From contig NZ_CP059997.1 of the NCBI RefSeq assembly GCF_018736145.1, forward strand, positions 7,439,501 to 7,503,500: DNA of 64,000 bases, given 5' to 3'. A model generated the notes under the pieces. It did no database searches, was not told the origin of the DNA, and was given only the letters and a program-made list of their open reading frames with translations. The translations under genes were made by a program, and so were the position numbers. This stretch comes from Amycolatopsis sp. CA-230715 (GTDB lineage Bacteria > Actinomycetota > Actinomycetes > Mycobacteriales > Pseudonocardiaceae). Position 1 is the first letter of the stretch. Each line of letters opens with the position of its first letter. This document shows positions 1-8,116 of the stretch, one piece after another.

Positions 1-332
1 TGACCACCGACGTCGAGCAGCTCGACGCCGATGACCTCTCGAAGGAATCCGAGGCGGGCGGGGCGCAGCGCGCCTGCGACTGCAGGTCCGGCCAGGAAGT
101 GACCGTGCTGGGCAGACTCCGCAGCGTCGAGCTGTGCCCGACCAACGAGGCCGCCACGCTGCAGGCGGAGTTGTTCGACGGCACCGAGGGCGTGACACTG
201 GTGTGGCTGGGGCGGCGCCGGATCCCCGGTATCGAACCCGGCCGTACCATCAAGGTGCGGGGCCGGATGGCGGAGCGCGACGGCCAGAAGGTGCTGTACA
301 ACCCGTACTACGAGCTGCAGACCACTTCCTGA
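1..332 (+). CDS. OB-fold nucleic-acid-binding protein (start codon cut by one base)
   Basis: Small OB-fold protein of about 110 residues; role unknown, nucleic-acid binding is inferred from the fold. The frame is open from base 3, and bases 1-2 (tg) can complete an ATG whose A lies just outside the window, giving MTTDVEQLDADD. The core from about residue 34 (VTVLGRLRSVEL) to the end (VRGRMAERDGQKVLYNPYYEL) has the beta-strand and glycine pattern of the family. It precedes a DUF3159 gene by 36 bp, the arrangement known for Rv2694c/Rv2693c in mycobacteria. The family assignment is fairly safe; the function is not known. Confidence 0.8.
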   Translation, partial: TTDVEQLDADDLSKESEAGGAQRACDCRSGQEVTVLGRLRSVELCPTNEAATLQAELFDGTEGVTLVWLGRRRIPGIEPGRTIKVRGRMAERDGQKVLYNPYYELQTTS

Positions 333-368
333 GTGCCGTGACGGCGGCATTCACAGACCGCCGAGGGC

Positions 369-1115
369 ATGAACCACGTGACTGAACCAGCCAAGGACGA
401 GCAGGCAGAGCGGGCCGAGACCGAAGAGAAGCCGGAACCGACCCTGCTCGAGCAGATGGGCGGCGTGTCCGGCCTGTTCTACTCTTCGTTGCCGGTCATC
501 GTGTTCGTGCTCGCGAACGCGTTCTGGGGGCTCACGGTCGGGATCTGGGCCGCGGTCGGCAGCGCGGTGGCGATCACCGTGCTGCGCGTGGTGCGCAAGG
601 AGCCACTGCAGCCGGCCATCTCCGGTTTCTTCGGGGTCGCGATCGCCGCGTTCATCGCCTACCGCACCGGGTCGGCGAAGGGGTTCTTCCTGTTCGGCAT
701 CTGGACGAGCCTCGCCTACTGCGCGGTCATGGTGATCTCCGTGCTCGCCCGCTGGCCGCTGGCGGGGGTGGTCTGGAACCTCCTCAACCGCACCGGCACC
801 GAGTGGCGCAAGGACAAGCCGTCCCGCCTCGGCTACGACATCGCGACGCTGGCGCTGGCCGCGGTGTTCGCGGCGCGGTTCGTGGTGCAGCGCTGGCTGT
901 ACAACGAGGACTACACGGGCTGGCTGGCGTTCGCGAAGATCGCGATGGGCTACCCGTTGTACGCGCTGGCGCTGCTCGTCGTGGTGTGGGCCGTGCGGCG
1001 CTCCGACAAGCGGCTCAAGGCCCTCCGCGAATCCGCGCCGCGTGAAGAAACCGATGCCGAGATCGAAGAACGCCTGCGCGCCAAATACAGCCAAACCCCC
1101 GCCACCGAAGCCTGA
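369..1115 (+). CDS. DUF3159 family membrane protein
   Basis: Integral membrane protein of 248 residues with an acidic, Lys/Glu-rich N-terminal tail (about 1-30), roughly five hydrophobic segments and a charged C-terminal tail (EIEERLRAKYSQ). The motifs LLEQMGGVSGLFYSSLPVIVF and RPxxG-like loops are typical of DUF3159. Function is unknown. It is probably co-transcribed with the OB-fold gene upstream and always travels with the TrkA pair downstream in actinobacteria, so a link to ion homeostasis is possible but unproven. ATG at 369 is used; GTG at 378 is an alternative. Confidence 0.85.
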   Translation: MNHVTEPAKDEQAERAETEEKPEPTLLEQMGGVSGLFYSSLPVIVFVLANAFWGLTVGIWAAVGSAVAITVLRVVRKEPLQPAISGFFGVAIAAFIAYRTGSAKGFFLFGIWTSLAYCAVMVISVLARWPLAGVVWNLLNRTGTEWRKDKPSRLGYDIATLALAAVFAARFVVQRWLYNEDYTGWLAFAKIAMGYPLYALALLVVVWAVRRSDKRLKALRESAPREETDAEIEERLRAKYSQTPATEA

Positions 1116-1158
1116 CCTCCCCGCCCGACGCTGGACGGCGCGCAGCCATTCCGCAGTG

Positions 1159-1216
1159 CCCCGAAAGGGGCTTTCGGGGAAGTAGATGCCCCGAAAGCCA
1201 CCTTCGGGGCATCTAC
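1159..1216. terminator. double hairpin between convergent genes
   Basis: Two adjacent perfect inverted repeats lie between the convergent DUF3159 and TrkA genes. The first has arms CCCCGAAAG/CTTTCGGGG (1159-1167, 1171-1179). The second has 14-bp arms GTAGATGCCCCGAA/TTCGGGGCATCTAC (1182-1195, 1203-1216) with a 7-base loop. No T tract follows, as usual in actinomycetes. Likely a bidirectional terminator, and possibly copies of a genome-wide intergenic repeat because both share the core CCCGAA. Confidence 0.7.
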
Positions 1217-1251
1217 GGCAGCGCGGAAATCCCCTTGGCGGGGGAGGGAAG

Positions 1252-1908
1252 TCAGTAGCCCAGTGCGGATTTGATGTCGGGTTCGATATCGGCCGACGCC
1301 ACGAAGAGCAGTTCGTCGCCCGGCTCGAGCGGGTCGTCCGGCTGCGGCACGATTACCCGGTCACCGCGCAGGATCGTCACGAGCGCCGCGTCGCGGGGCA
1401 GGTTGATTTCGCTGACCGCCTTGCCCTCCAACGGGGTTTCCTGCGGCAACGTCAGTTCGACCAGGTTCGCCTGGCCCTGCCGGAACGTCATCAGGCGCAC
1501 CAGGTCGCCGACGCTCACCGCCTCCTCGACCATCGCGGCCAGCATGCGCGGCGTCGACACGGCGACGTCCACGCCCCACGCGTCGGTGAACAGCCATTCG
1601 TTGGCCGGGTTGTTCACCCGCGCGACCACGCGGCGCACCGCGAACTCGGTCTTCGCCAGCAGCGACACCACGAGGTTGACCTTGTCGTCCCCGGTCGCCG
1701 CGATCACCACCTCGCACAGCTGGATGCCGGACTCCTCCAGCGTCGACACCTCGCAGGCGTCGCCGAGCACCCAGTCCGCCTGCTCGACCGTCTCCGGTTC
1801 GAACTGGTGCGACTCGCGCTCGATCAGCATCACCTGGTGGCCGCCGTCGATGAGCTCCGCGGCGATAGACCTGCCGACCGCGCCCGCGCCCGCTATCGCT
1901 ACCCGCAT
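1252..1908 (-). CDS. trkA: TrkA family potassium uptake regulator (second copy)
   Basis: Cytosolic RCK protein of 218 residues that gates a Trk/Ktr-type potassium channel in response to nucleotides. It starts MRVAIAGAGAVGRSIAAELI, a Rossmann GxGxxG motif, with an acidic residue (IERE) closing the second strand for NAD(H) binding; an RCK-C (TrkA_C) domain occupies about 135-215. The start is chosen at 1908 because the Rossmann motif begins there and its ATG overlaps the upstream stop as TGATG, showing translational coupling with the first TrkA. The pair corresponds to ceoB/ceoC in mycobacteria. No membrane Trk subunit is in the window. Confidence 0.92.
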   Translation of the reverse strand: MRVAIAGAGAVGRSIAAELIDGGHQVMLIERESHQFEPETVEQADWVLGDACEVSTLEESGIQLCEVVIAATGDDKVNLVVSLLAKTEFAVRRVVARVNNPANEWLFTDAWGVDVAVSTPRMLAAMVEEAVSVGDLVRLMTFRQGQANLVELTLPQETPLEGKAVSEINLPRDAALVTILRGDRVIVPQPDDPLEPGDELLFVASADIEPDIKSALGY

Positions 1909-2573
1909 CAGTTCTCCTCCTCGGGGGCGTGGCGGGCGACGCTCGTGACCTCGGTGACCGTGCCCGAATGCGCGGCGACGTACACGGTGTCGTCGGCCTG
2001 TAGGACGGTCTTGCGGTCCGGCAGCACGCCGGTGCCGAAGCGCATGATGAACGCGACCCGCGCGCCGGTGGCGTCCTGCAGCTCGCTGACGCTGCGGCCG
2101 AGCCACTCCTCGTGCAGCGAAAGCGGCAGCACCGCCACCGTGCCGGACGGATCGCGCCACGCGGCGGCCTGGCCGTCGGGGAGCAGCGTCCGCAGGAAGC
2201 GGTCCGTCGTCCACGGCACGGTCGCCACGGTCGGGATGCCCAGCCGCTCGTACACCGCGGCGCGCTTGTGGTCGTAGATCCTCGCCACGACGTGCTCGAC
2301 GCCGAAGTTCTCCCGTGCCACCCGCGCCGAGATGATGTTCGAGTTGTCCCCGCTGGACACCGCGGCGAACGCGCCGGCGCGTTCGATCCCGGCCTCGATC
2401 AGCACCTGCCGGTCGAACCCGACGCCGACGATCTGCTGGCCGTGGAAGTCGCTGCCGAGTCTGCGGAACGACTGCTGGCTCTTGTCGATGACGGCGACGT
2501 CGTGGCCGAGCCGCTCCAGCGCCGCGGCCAGCGACGAGCCGACCCGGCCGCAGCCCATGATCACCACGTGCAC
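1908..2573 (-). CDS. trkA: TrkA family potassium uptake regulator (first copy)
   Basis: RCK protein of 221 residues, paralogue of the downstream gene. N-terminal Rossmann domain MHVVIMGCGRVGSSLAAALE (GxGxxG) with VID at the end of strand two; C-terminal TrkA_C domain from about 135. It starts at GTG 2573, with a GAGGAGG ribosome site 7 bases upstream. It stands divergent from the APC permease gene, with about 105 bp between the two starts, and is co-translated with the second TrkA copy through a one-base overlap. Likely senses NAD(H)/ATP for a potassium channel encoded elsewhere. Confidence 0.92.
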   Translation of the reverse strand: MHVVIMGCGRVGSSLAAALERLGHDVAVIDKSQQSFRRLGSDFHGQQIVGVGFDRQVLIEAGIERAGAFAAVSSGDNSNIISARVARENFGVEHVVARIYDHKRAAVYERLGIPTVATVPWTTDRFLRTLLPDGQAAAWRDPSGTVAVLPLSLHEEWLGRSVSELQDATGARVAFIMRFGTGVLPDRKTVLQADDTVYVAAHSGTVTEVTSVARHAPEEEN

Positions 2574-2677
2574 GGGTGAGCCTCCTCTGTCAGTTCCTCA
2601 GGCATCCGGCAGGCCTTCTCCGAGGCGACACGCCAGCGGAGAACCTACCGTGTCGAGTGTGCCGTTACGCTTCGGCG

Positions 2678-4738
2678 GTGTCGAAGTTCCCGACCGCGCT
2701 GAAGAGGCTCGTCCTCGGCCGCCCGTTCCGCAGTGACCGGCTGGCGCACACGCTCCTCCCCAAGCGCATCGCACTGCCCATCTTCGCCTCGGACGCGCTG
2801 TCCAGCGTGGCCTACGCCCCCGAGGAGATCTTCCTGACGCTGAGCGTGGCGGGGCTGTCCGCCTACGCCTACGCGCCGTGGATCGGCGTGGCCGTCGCGC
2901 TGGTGATGCTGGTGGTGGTCGCCTCCTACCGGCAGAACGTGCACGCCTATCCAAGCGGTGGCGGCGACTACGAGGTCGCGGGTACCAACCTCGGCGGCAA
3001 GTTCGGGTTGACGGTGGCGAGCGCGCTGCTGGTGGACTACGTGCTGACCGTGGCCGTGTCCACTTCGTCCGGTGTGGCCAACATCGGATCCGCCATCCCG
3101 TTCGTGGCCAACCACAAGGTGCTCTTCGCGGTGGCCATCGTGGCGCTGCTGGCCGCGTTGAACCTGCGCGGCGTCCGCGAATCGGGCAAGGCCTTCGCGA
3201 TCCCGACCTACGGGTTCATCATCGGCATCTTCGGCATGGTCATCTGGGGCCTGTTCGAGGTCTTCCGCGGCACCGAGATGAAGGCCGAGAGCGCGGGCTT
3301 CGAGCTGCACGCGGAGCAGTCGCTCGCCGGGTTCGCGTTCGTCTTCCTCATCCTGCGCTCGTTTTCCTCCGGTGCCGCCGCGCTGACCGGGGTCGAGGCG
3401 ATCAGCAACGGCGTGCCCGCGTTCCAGAAGCCGAAGTCGAAGAACGCCGCGACCACGCTGCTGCTGATGGGCGTGCTCGCGGTGACGATGCTGGTCGGCA
3501 TCATCACGCTCGCGATCGCGACCGACGTGAAGTTCGCCGAGGACCCGGCGCGCCAGCTGACCGGCACCCCGGCGGGCTACGAGCAGAAGACGATCGTCGC
3601 GCAGATCGCGCACGCGGTGTTCGCCGACTTCCCGCCCGCGTTCTACTACATCTCGTTCAGCACCGGGATCATCCTGCTGCTCGCGGCGAACACCGCGTTC
3701 AACGGGTTCCCGGTGCTCGGCTCGATCCTCGCGCAGGACCGGTACCTCCCGCGCCAGTTGCACACCAGGGGCGACCGGCTCGCCTTCTCCAACGGCATCC
3801 TGTTCCTCGCCGCGTTCGCGCTGGTGCTGATCTTCGCCTTCGACGCCGAGGTCACCAAGCTGATCCAGCTCTACATCGTCGGCGTGTTCGTGTCGTTCAC
3901 GGTGAGCCAGGCCGGCATGATCCGGCACTGGAACCGGTTGCTGGCCAAGGAAACCGACGCGGGCGTTCGGCGGCGGATGCGGCGCTCGCAGACGGTCAAC
4001 GCGATCGGGCTGACCATGACCGCGACCGTGCTGGTGATCGTGCTCATCACGAAGTTCCTGCTCGGCGCGTGGATCGCGATCGCGGCCATGGTGGCGATCT
4101 TCCTGCTGATGACCGCGATCCGCAGGCACTACGACCGGGTCGCCGACGAACTCGCCGAGGCAGATCAGGCGCCTGCCGTGCTGCCCTCGCGCAACCACGC
4201 GATCGTGCTGGTGTCCAAACTGCACCGTCCGACGTTGCGCGCGCTCGCCTACGCCAAGGCGGTCCGCCCCGACGTGCTCGAGGCGGTCACCGTCAACGTC
4301 GACGACGCCGACACCCGCGCGCTGGTCGCCGACTGGGACAGGCACAAGTTTTCCGTGCCGCTCAAGGTGATCGAGTCGCCCTACCGCGAAATCACCAGGC
4401 CGGTGCTGGAATACGTGAAGCGGGTGCGCGGCGCGAACCCGCGCGACGTGGTCACCGTGTTCATCCCGGAGTACGTGGTCGGCCGGTGGTGGGAGCAGAT
4501 CCTGCACAACCAGAGTGCGTTGCGGCTCAAGGGAAGGCTGCTGTTCCAGCCGGGTGTCATGGTGACGAGCGTGCCGTGGCAGCTCGCTTCCTCGGAGAAG
4601 GCGAAGGAGCGCAACCGCAGGGTCCGGCCCGCCGCCGGTGACGTGCGCCGCGGCCTCTACGTCGCGGGGCGCCCCGCGACGGCGGCGAAGCCGAAGCCAC
4701 CGGAGCCGCCGAAGCCGGACAAGGAGAAGACCGGATGA
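2678..4738 (+). CDS. APC family permease with large cytosolic C-terminal domain
   Basis: Amino acid-polyamine-organocation type transporter of 686 residues: about 12 membrane helices (residues about 30-480), starting with the characteristic LPIFASDALSSVAYAPEEI segment, followed by a soluble domain of nearly 190 residues ending in a Lys/Pro-rich tail. The homologue Rv2690c sits in the same place in mycobacteria. I chose GTG 2678 (SKFPTALKRLVLGRP follows); an earlier in-frame ATG at 2576 would fill the whole divergent promoter region and adds residues with no family likeness. Conservation beside TrkA genes suggests cation or osmolyte transport; the substrate is unknown. Confidence 0.88.
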   Translation: MSKFPTALKRLVLGRPFRSDRLAHTLLPKRIALPIFASDALSSVAYAPEEIFLTLSVAGLSAYAYAPWIGVAVALVMLVVVASYRQNVHAYPSGGGDYEVAGTNLGGKFGLTVASALLVDYVLTVAVSTSSGVANIGSAIPFVANHKVLFAVAIVALLAALNLRGVRESGKAFAIPTYGFIIGIFGMVIWGLFEVFRGTEMKAESAGFELHAEQSLAGFAFVFLILRSFSSGAAALTGVEAISNGVPAFQKPKSKNAATTLLLMGVLAVTMLVGIITLAIATDVKFAEDPARQLTGTPAGYEQKTIVAQIAHAVFADFPPAFYYISFSTGIILLLAANTAFNGFPVLGSILAQDRYLPRQLHTRGDRLAFSNGILFLAAFALVLIFAFDAEVTKLIQLYIVGVFVSFTVSQAGMIRHWNRLLAKETDAGVRRRMRRSQTVNAIGLTMTATVLVIVLITKFLLGAWIAIAAMVAIFLLMTAIRRHYDRVADELAEADQAPAVLPSRNHAIVLVSKLHRPTLRALAYAKAVRPDVLEAVTVNVDDADTRALVADWDRHKFSVPLKVIESPYREITRPVLEYVKRVRGANPRDVVTVFIPEYVVGRWWEQILHNQSALRLKGRLLFQPGVMVTSVPWQLASSEKAKERNRRVRPAAGDVRRGLYVAGRPATAAKPKPPEPPKPDKEKTG

Positions 4739-5931
4739 CCGAGGCGGTCAGCTGGCTCGGCAGGGAACTGGAGCTGGAGGTCGGCGCCGTCGCGCACGGC
4801 GGGCACTGCGTGTCCAGAGTGGACGGACGTGTGGTGTTCGTCCGGCACGCGCTGCCCGGCGAACGCGTGACCGCGACGGTCACCGAGGACAAGGGCGGTT
4901 CGTTCTGCCGCGCGGACGCGGTGACCGTGCACGAGGCTTCCAGCGGCAGGGTCGAACCGCCGTGCCCGGTCGCGGTGCCGGGCGGCTGCGGCGGCTGCGA
5001 CTGGCAGCACGCGGACCCGGCGCTGCAGCGCGAGCTGAAGGCGGCCGTGGTCGAAGAGCAGTTGCACCGGCTCGCCGGGATCGAGCGGAAGGTGCTGGTG
5101 GAGGAACTGCCCGGCGGCCCGCTCGGCTGGCGCACGCGGGTGCGGCTGGTCGCGGGTCGCGACGGGCGGGCGGGGCTGCGCGAGCACCGCAGCCACCGGG
5201 TCGTTCCGATCGACGACTGCCCGATCACCGTGCGCGGCGCGCTCGACGGCGTGCTGTCCGAAACCTGGCGCCCCGGCAGCGAAATCGAGGTCACCCGCGA
5301 CGCCGACAGCGAAGTCCACGTGCGCGAGCAGAACACCTGGCGCGGCCGGACGCGATCGCACCGGATCAGCGGGGGAGAGGCCGTCCAGCGCGCCGCTGGG
5401 CGGGAGTGGCGGCTCGACGCGCACGGGTTCTGGCAGGTCCATCCCGAGGCGGCCGAGACCTTCGCCGCTCTTGTCGGGGAATGGGCGGACGCGCCGCGCG
5501 ACGGGGTGGCGTGGGACCTGTACGCGGGTGTCGGGCTGTTCGCCTCGGTGCTGGCCGAGCAGGTCGGCCCCGGCGGGCGGGTGCGGGCGATCGAGTCCGG
5601 CAGGCGCGCGGTCGCCGATGGCGAAGCCAACCTCGCCGATCTCCCGCAGGTGAAGTGGTCGAGCGGACGCGTCGAGCACGTGGTGGCGCGCGCCGAGAAA
5701 CCGGTCGACGTGGTGGTGCTCGACCCGCCGCGCAAGGGCGCGGGCCGCGAGGTCGTCGACGCGATCGCGGCGGGCGAGCCGGACCGGATCGTGTACGTGG
5801 CCTGCGACCCGGCCGCGCTCGCACGCGACCTCGCGTTCTTCGCCGGGCACGGCTACGGGCTCACCGAGCTGCGCGCGTTCGACGCGTTCCCGATGACTCA
5901 CCACGTGGAGTGCGTGGCGCTGCTGCAGTGA
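4735..5931 (+). CDS. TRAM-domain RNA (uracil-5-)methyltransferase, RumA/TrmA type
   Basis: SAM-dependent 5-methyluridine methyltransferase for rRNA or tRNA, 398 residues. An N-terminal TRAM domain (about 10-70) is followed by a Cys cluster (CPVAVPGGCGGC, about 78-89) that fits the iron-sulphur site of the RumA family. The SAM domain carries WDLYAGVGLFA, the DPPRKGAG motif and VACDPAALARDL, which contains the catalytic cysteine, and ends with the FDAFPMTHHVE signature. Its ATG overlaps the permease stop (ATGA), so the two are translationally coupled. Exact target uridine cannot be read from sequence. Confidence 0.92.
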   Translation: MTEAVSWLGRELELEVGAVAHGGHCVSRVDGRVVFVRHALPGERVTATVTEDKGGSFCRADAVTVHEASSGRVEPPCPVAVPGGCGGCDWQHADPALQRELKAAVVEEQLHRLAGIERKVLVEELPGGPLGWRTRVRLVAGRDGRAGLREHRSHRVVPIDDCPITVRGALDGVLSETWRPGSEIEVTRDADSEVHVREQNTWRGRTRSHRISGGEAVQRAAGREWRLDAHGFWQVHPEAAETFAALVGEWADAPRDGVAWDLYAGVGLFASVLAEQVGPGGRVRAIESGRRAVADGEANLADLPQVKWSSGRVEHVVARAEKPVDVVVLDPPRKGAGREVVDAIAAGEPDRIVYVACDPAALARDLAFFAGHGYGLTELRAFDAFPMTHHVECVALLQ

Positions 5932-5933
5932 TT

Positions 5934-5956
5934 TTGTCGGTGCCTCCTGCCAGGCT
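5934..5956 (+). promoter_or_regulatory. RecA-independent DNA-damage (PafBC-type) promoter, VOC gene 1
   Basis: TTGTCGGTG (5934-5942), then exactly 8 bases, then CAGGCT (5951-5956). This fits the RecA-NDp consensus TTGTCRGTG-N8-TAnnnT with one mismatch in the -10 element (C for the first T). The expected transcription start, about 7 bases after the -10, falls on ATG 5963, so the transcript is probably leaderless. Confidence 0.75.
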
Positions 5957-5962
5957 GCGATG

Positions 5963-6331
5963 ATGACGCCGAACCTGACGATCGACTGTGCGGATCCGGT
6001 ACGGCTGGCGGAGTTCTGGAGGGAGGCGCTGGACTACCAGGCCGGTGACACGCCGGAGTCCATTGTGGATCCGGAGGGATGTGGGCTGCGGCTCCGGTTC
6101 CAGCAGGTTCCGGAGCCGAAGACGGTCAAGAACCGGATGCACCTCGATCTCACCGATGTCGGTGGCGGGCCGGGCGTCCCGCTCGCCGAGCGCACCCGGC
6201 GGGTGATAGCGAAGGCCGAGCGGCTGGTCGCCGCCGGTGCCACCGTGCTGCAGGTGCTCGACCCGCCCGGGATGGACTTCTACTCGGTCGTCCTGCGGGA
6301 CCCCGAGGGCAACGAGTTCTGCGTGAAATGA
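5963..6331 (+). CDS. VOC family (glyoxalase-like) protein, shortened copy
   Basis: Glyoxalase/bleomycin-resistance fold protein (Glyoxalase_6-like), 122 residues, cytosolic; substrate unknown. Begins MTPNLTIDCADPVRLAEFW and ends DPEGNEFCVK, the typical VOC closing motif with a metal-ligand glutamate. ATG 5963 is preferred to ATG 5960 because it coincides with the predicted leaderless start. It is a tandem duplicate of the next gene but lacks about 28 residues after EALDY that the next copy has, so one beta-alpha element of the fold is trimmed. Both genes have the same DNA-damage-type promoter. Confidence 0.85.
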   Translation: MTPNLTIDCADPVRLAEFWREALDYQAGDTPESIVDPEGCGLRLRFQQVPEPKTVKNRMHLDLTDVGGGPGVPLAERTRRVIAKAERLVAAGATVLQVLDPPGMDFYSVVLRDPEGNEFCVK

Positions 6332-6342
6332 CGCCGCGGATT

Positions 6343-6365
6343 TTGTCGGTGCCCTCTGGGATGCT
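6343..6365 (+). promoter_or_regulatory. RecA-independent DNA-damage (PafBC-type) promoter, VOC gene 2
   Basis: TTGTCGGTG (6343-6351), 8 bases, GATGCT (6360-6365). It matches TTGTCRGTG-N8-TAnnnT except for the first -10 base. The start codon at 6372 lies 7 bases after the -10, again implying a leaderless mRNA. It is a duplicated copy of the promoter at 5934. Confidence 0.75.
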
Positions 6366-6371
6366 CCGGCC

Positions 6372-6821
6372 ATGATTCCGAAAGTGACGATCGACTGCGC
6401 GGATCCGGTACGGCTCGTGGAGTTCTGGGCGGAGGCGTTGGACTACATCCCGCAGCCGCCGCCGGGTGGGCATGCCACGTGGCGTGCTTACTGGCAGGAG
6501 ATGGGCGTGCCCCCGGAAGAACTGCCCGAGGGCGCTGGTGACACGCCGGAGTCCATTGTGGACCCGGAGGGGCGTGGGCCGCGGATCTGGTTCCAGCAGG
6601 TGCCGGAGCCGAAGACGGTCAAGAACCGGATGCACTTCGACCTCGAAGTCGGTGGCGGGCGCGAGGTCTCGCTCGCCGAGCGCACCGCGCGGGTGACGGC
6701 GAAGGTCGAGCGGCTGGTCGCGGCCGGTGCCACCGTGTTCCAGGTGCTCGATCGGCCCGGGATGGACTACTACGCGGTCGTCCTGCGGGACCCGGAGGGC
6801 AACGAGTTCTGCGTGGGGTGA
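6372..6821 (+). CDS. VOC family (glyoxalase-like) protein, full-length copy
   Basis: Glyoxalase_6-like VOC protein, 149 residues. It starts MIPKVTIDCADPVRLVEFWAEALDY and shares long identical stretches with the preceding gene (AGDTPESIVDPEG, QQVPEPKTVKNRMH, LRDPEGNEFC). Between them it has an extra segment of about 28 residues (about 20-48) rich in Pro, Gly and Trp that is usual in this family, so this copy is closer to the ancestral length. Function unknown; VOC proteins of this group are often annotated as antibiotic-binding or glyoxalase-like. The upstream promoter suggests induction by DNA damage. Confidence 0.87.
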   Translation: MIPKVTIDCADPVRLVEFWAEALDYIPQPPPGGHATWRAYWQEMGVPPEELPEGAGDTPESIVDPEGRGPRIWFQQVPEPKTVKNRMHFDLEVGGGREVSLAERTARVTAKVERLVAAGATVFQVLDRPGMDYYAVVLRDPEGNEFCVG

Positions 6822-6829
6822 CCGACGTC

Positions 6830-6860
6830 CGAACGCCCCGCCACCTGCGCGGGGCGTTCG
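6830..6860. terminator. hairpin terminator between VOC and methyltransferase genes
   Basis: Perfect 12-bp inverted repeat CGAACGCCCCGC / GCGGGGCGTTCG with a 7-base loop, between two convergent genes. Likely bidirectional. Confidence 0.75.
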
Positions 6861-6875
6861 ACCGGCGCAGGCGGC

Positions 6876-7517
6876 TCAGTCCGAGGTGAACCGGCCCGCG
6901 GCCCACGCCCGGTCACCCGGTTCCTTGATCTCGTCGACCACCACGCCCTCCACGACGTACTCGATCGGCTCGATCAGCCCGCGTTTGACCGCCTCGTGCC
7001 AGGCCTCGTGCGGGCCGACGCCCCACGGGTGCCACGGCACCAGGTCGTCGACCACCACGATCGCGCCCGGTTTGGCGATCTTCCTGCTGTTCTGGATGTC
7101 GGCGTAGGCCACTTCGTAGTCGTGCCCGCCGTCGACGAATACGAGATCGGGCTGTTCCCCGGTATAGGCGGGCACCGCCTCCAGCGAGTTTCCCACGATC
7201 AGTTCGTGGCGGCCCGGATAACGCGCGTCGATGAATTCCTTGGCGAGCTCCACCGAAAGTCGCCGGTCGATCTCGAATGAGACCACTTTGACCTCGGGAA
7301 GGCCTTCGAGAAAGGCTATCGCGGAGAATCCGACGTTGAACCCGATCTCGGCGACCACCCCGGCGTTCGTCTTGCGGGCAAGCTCTTGCAGGTAAACCGC
7401 TTCGGCCGCGGTCGCGCCGCCTTCGTAGACCGGAGCATGCCGTTGTTTGACGTACTCGTAAATTTCCCACATGAGCTTTTCGATAGCGCTCATGTCCTGG
7501 GTGGCGTCGGTTTCCAT
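6876..7517 (-). CDS. class I SAM-dependent methyltransferase
   Basis: Predicted O-methyltransferase of 213 residues (Methyltransf_24-like). The SAM motif I is VAEIGFNVGFSAIAF (about 54-68), followed by an acidic end of strand two (VVSFEIDRR) and a motif with FVDGGHDYEVAYADIQ, a pattern shared with catechol-type and sugar/antibiotic methyltransferases. The metal-binding DD pair appears as VVVDDLVPWHPWG. ATG at 7517 gives the natural N-terminus. It faces the VOC pair convergently and has no partner gene, so the substrate is open. Confidence 0.82.
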   Translation of the reverse strand: METDATQDMSAIEKLMWEIYEYVKQRHAPVYEGGATAAEAVYLQELARKTNAGVVAEIGFNVGFSAIAFLEGLPEVKVVSFEIDRRLSVELAKEFIDARYPGRHELIVGNSLEAVPAYTGEQPDLVFVDGGHDYEVAYADIQNSRKIAKPGAIVVVDDLVPWHPWGVGPHEAWHEAVKRGLIEPIEYVVEGVVVDEIKEPGDRAWAAGRFTSD

Positions 7518-7645
7518 GACGTCTCCATCATCGTGTTCACCGCGATCGGCGCTGGACGAGAGTCAAGGAGTACTACAAAGCGCCTGGCAACTCCAGCGCG
7601 GCAATTTATGTATGACCGGGCTACTGATCGACGCCCACGCGCGGC

Positions 7646-8116
7646 TCATCCCCGTGACAAGTTCGGGTGCTCCCGGCGGCGGGCGACGTACTCGCCCGCC
7701 GCACCGGCCAGTATCAGCAGCCCGGCCGCCAGCAGGCCCCACGCGCACAGGCCCGGCTCGACGGTCCCCTGCGGGAACAGGGCGTCCGCGCCGCCGAGGC
7801 CGGAGACGAGGTACCACCCGAGCCAGACCGTGATGATCGCGCCGGGCACGGCCGAGATCACCGTGAGCCGCCAGCGCCCGATCATCAGCGCGAGCAGGGC
7901 GGGCCCGGCCGCCGCGGCCAGGCCGACGACGAACCACGCCGCCTCGTTCACGCGCATGAACCGCTCGACCACGCGCGGCGCGTCGCCGGCGAGCGCCGGA
8001 TGCGTCCACACCGACAGCGGCCACAGGAACGCCAGGCCGCCGACGGCCACACCGACGAGTACCACGACGGCCGCCGCGCGACGACCGACCGCGTTTCCGC
8101 TCACCCCGAGCCCCAT
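7646..8116 (-). CDS. small integral membrane protein, function unknown
   Basis: Protein of about 156 residues with four predicted membrane helices (AAAVVVLVGVAVGGLAF, AWFVVGLAAAAGPALLALMI, VISAVPGAIITVWLGWYLV, AWGLLAAGLLILAGAAGEYVA) and a short basic C-terminal tail. An ATG at 8116 is preferred because GGAGG lies just before it; the frame is open up to an ATG at 8242 but those 42 residues are Gly/Ala/Pro-rich and lack a ribosome site. I do not recognise the family. No partner genes. Confidence 0.6.
   Translation of the reverse strand: MGLGVSGNAVGRRAAAVVVLVGVAVGGLAFLWPLSVWTHPALAGDAPRVVERFMRVNEAAWFVVGLAAAAGPALLALMIGRWRLTVISAVPGAIITVWLGWYLVSGLGGADALFPQGTVEPGLCAWGLLAAGLLILAGAAGEYVARRREHPNLSRG

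Noticed and set aside
2576..2677. N-terminal extension of the APC permease to ATG 2576
   Set aside because: It fills the divergent promoter space, starts two bases from the TrkA start, and adds residues unlike the family.
2645..4507. 620-residue minus-strand open frame
   Set aside because: Antisense to the APC permease; His/Arg/Asp-rich and repetitive, typical of GC-rich shadow frames.
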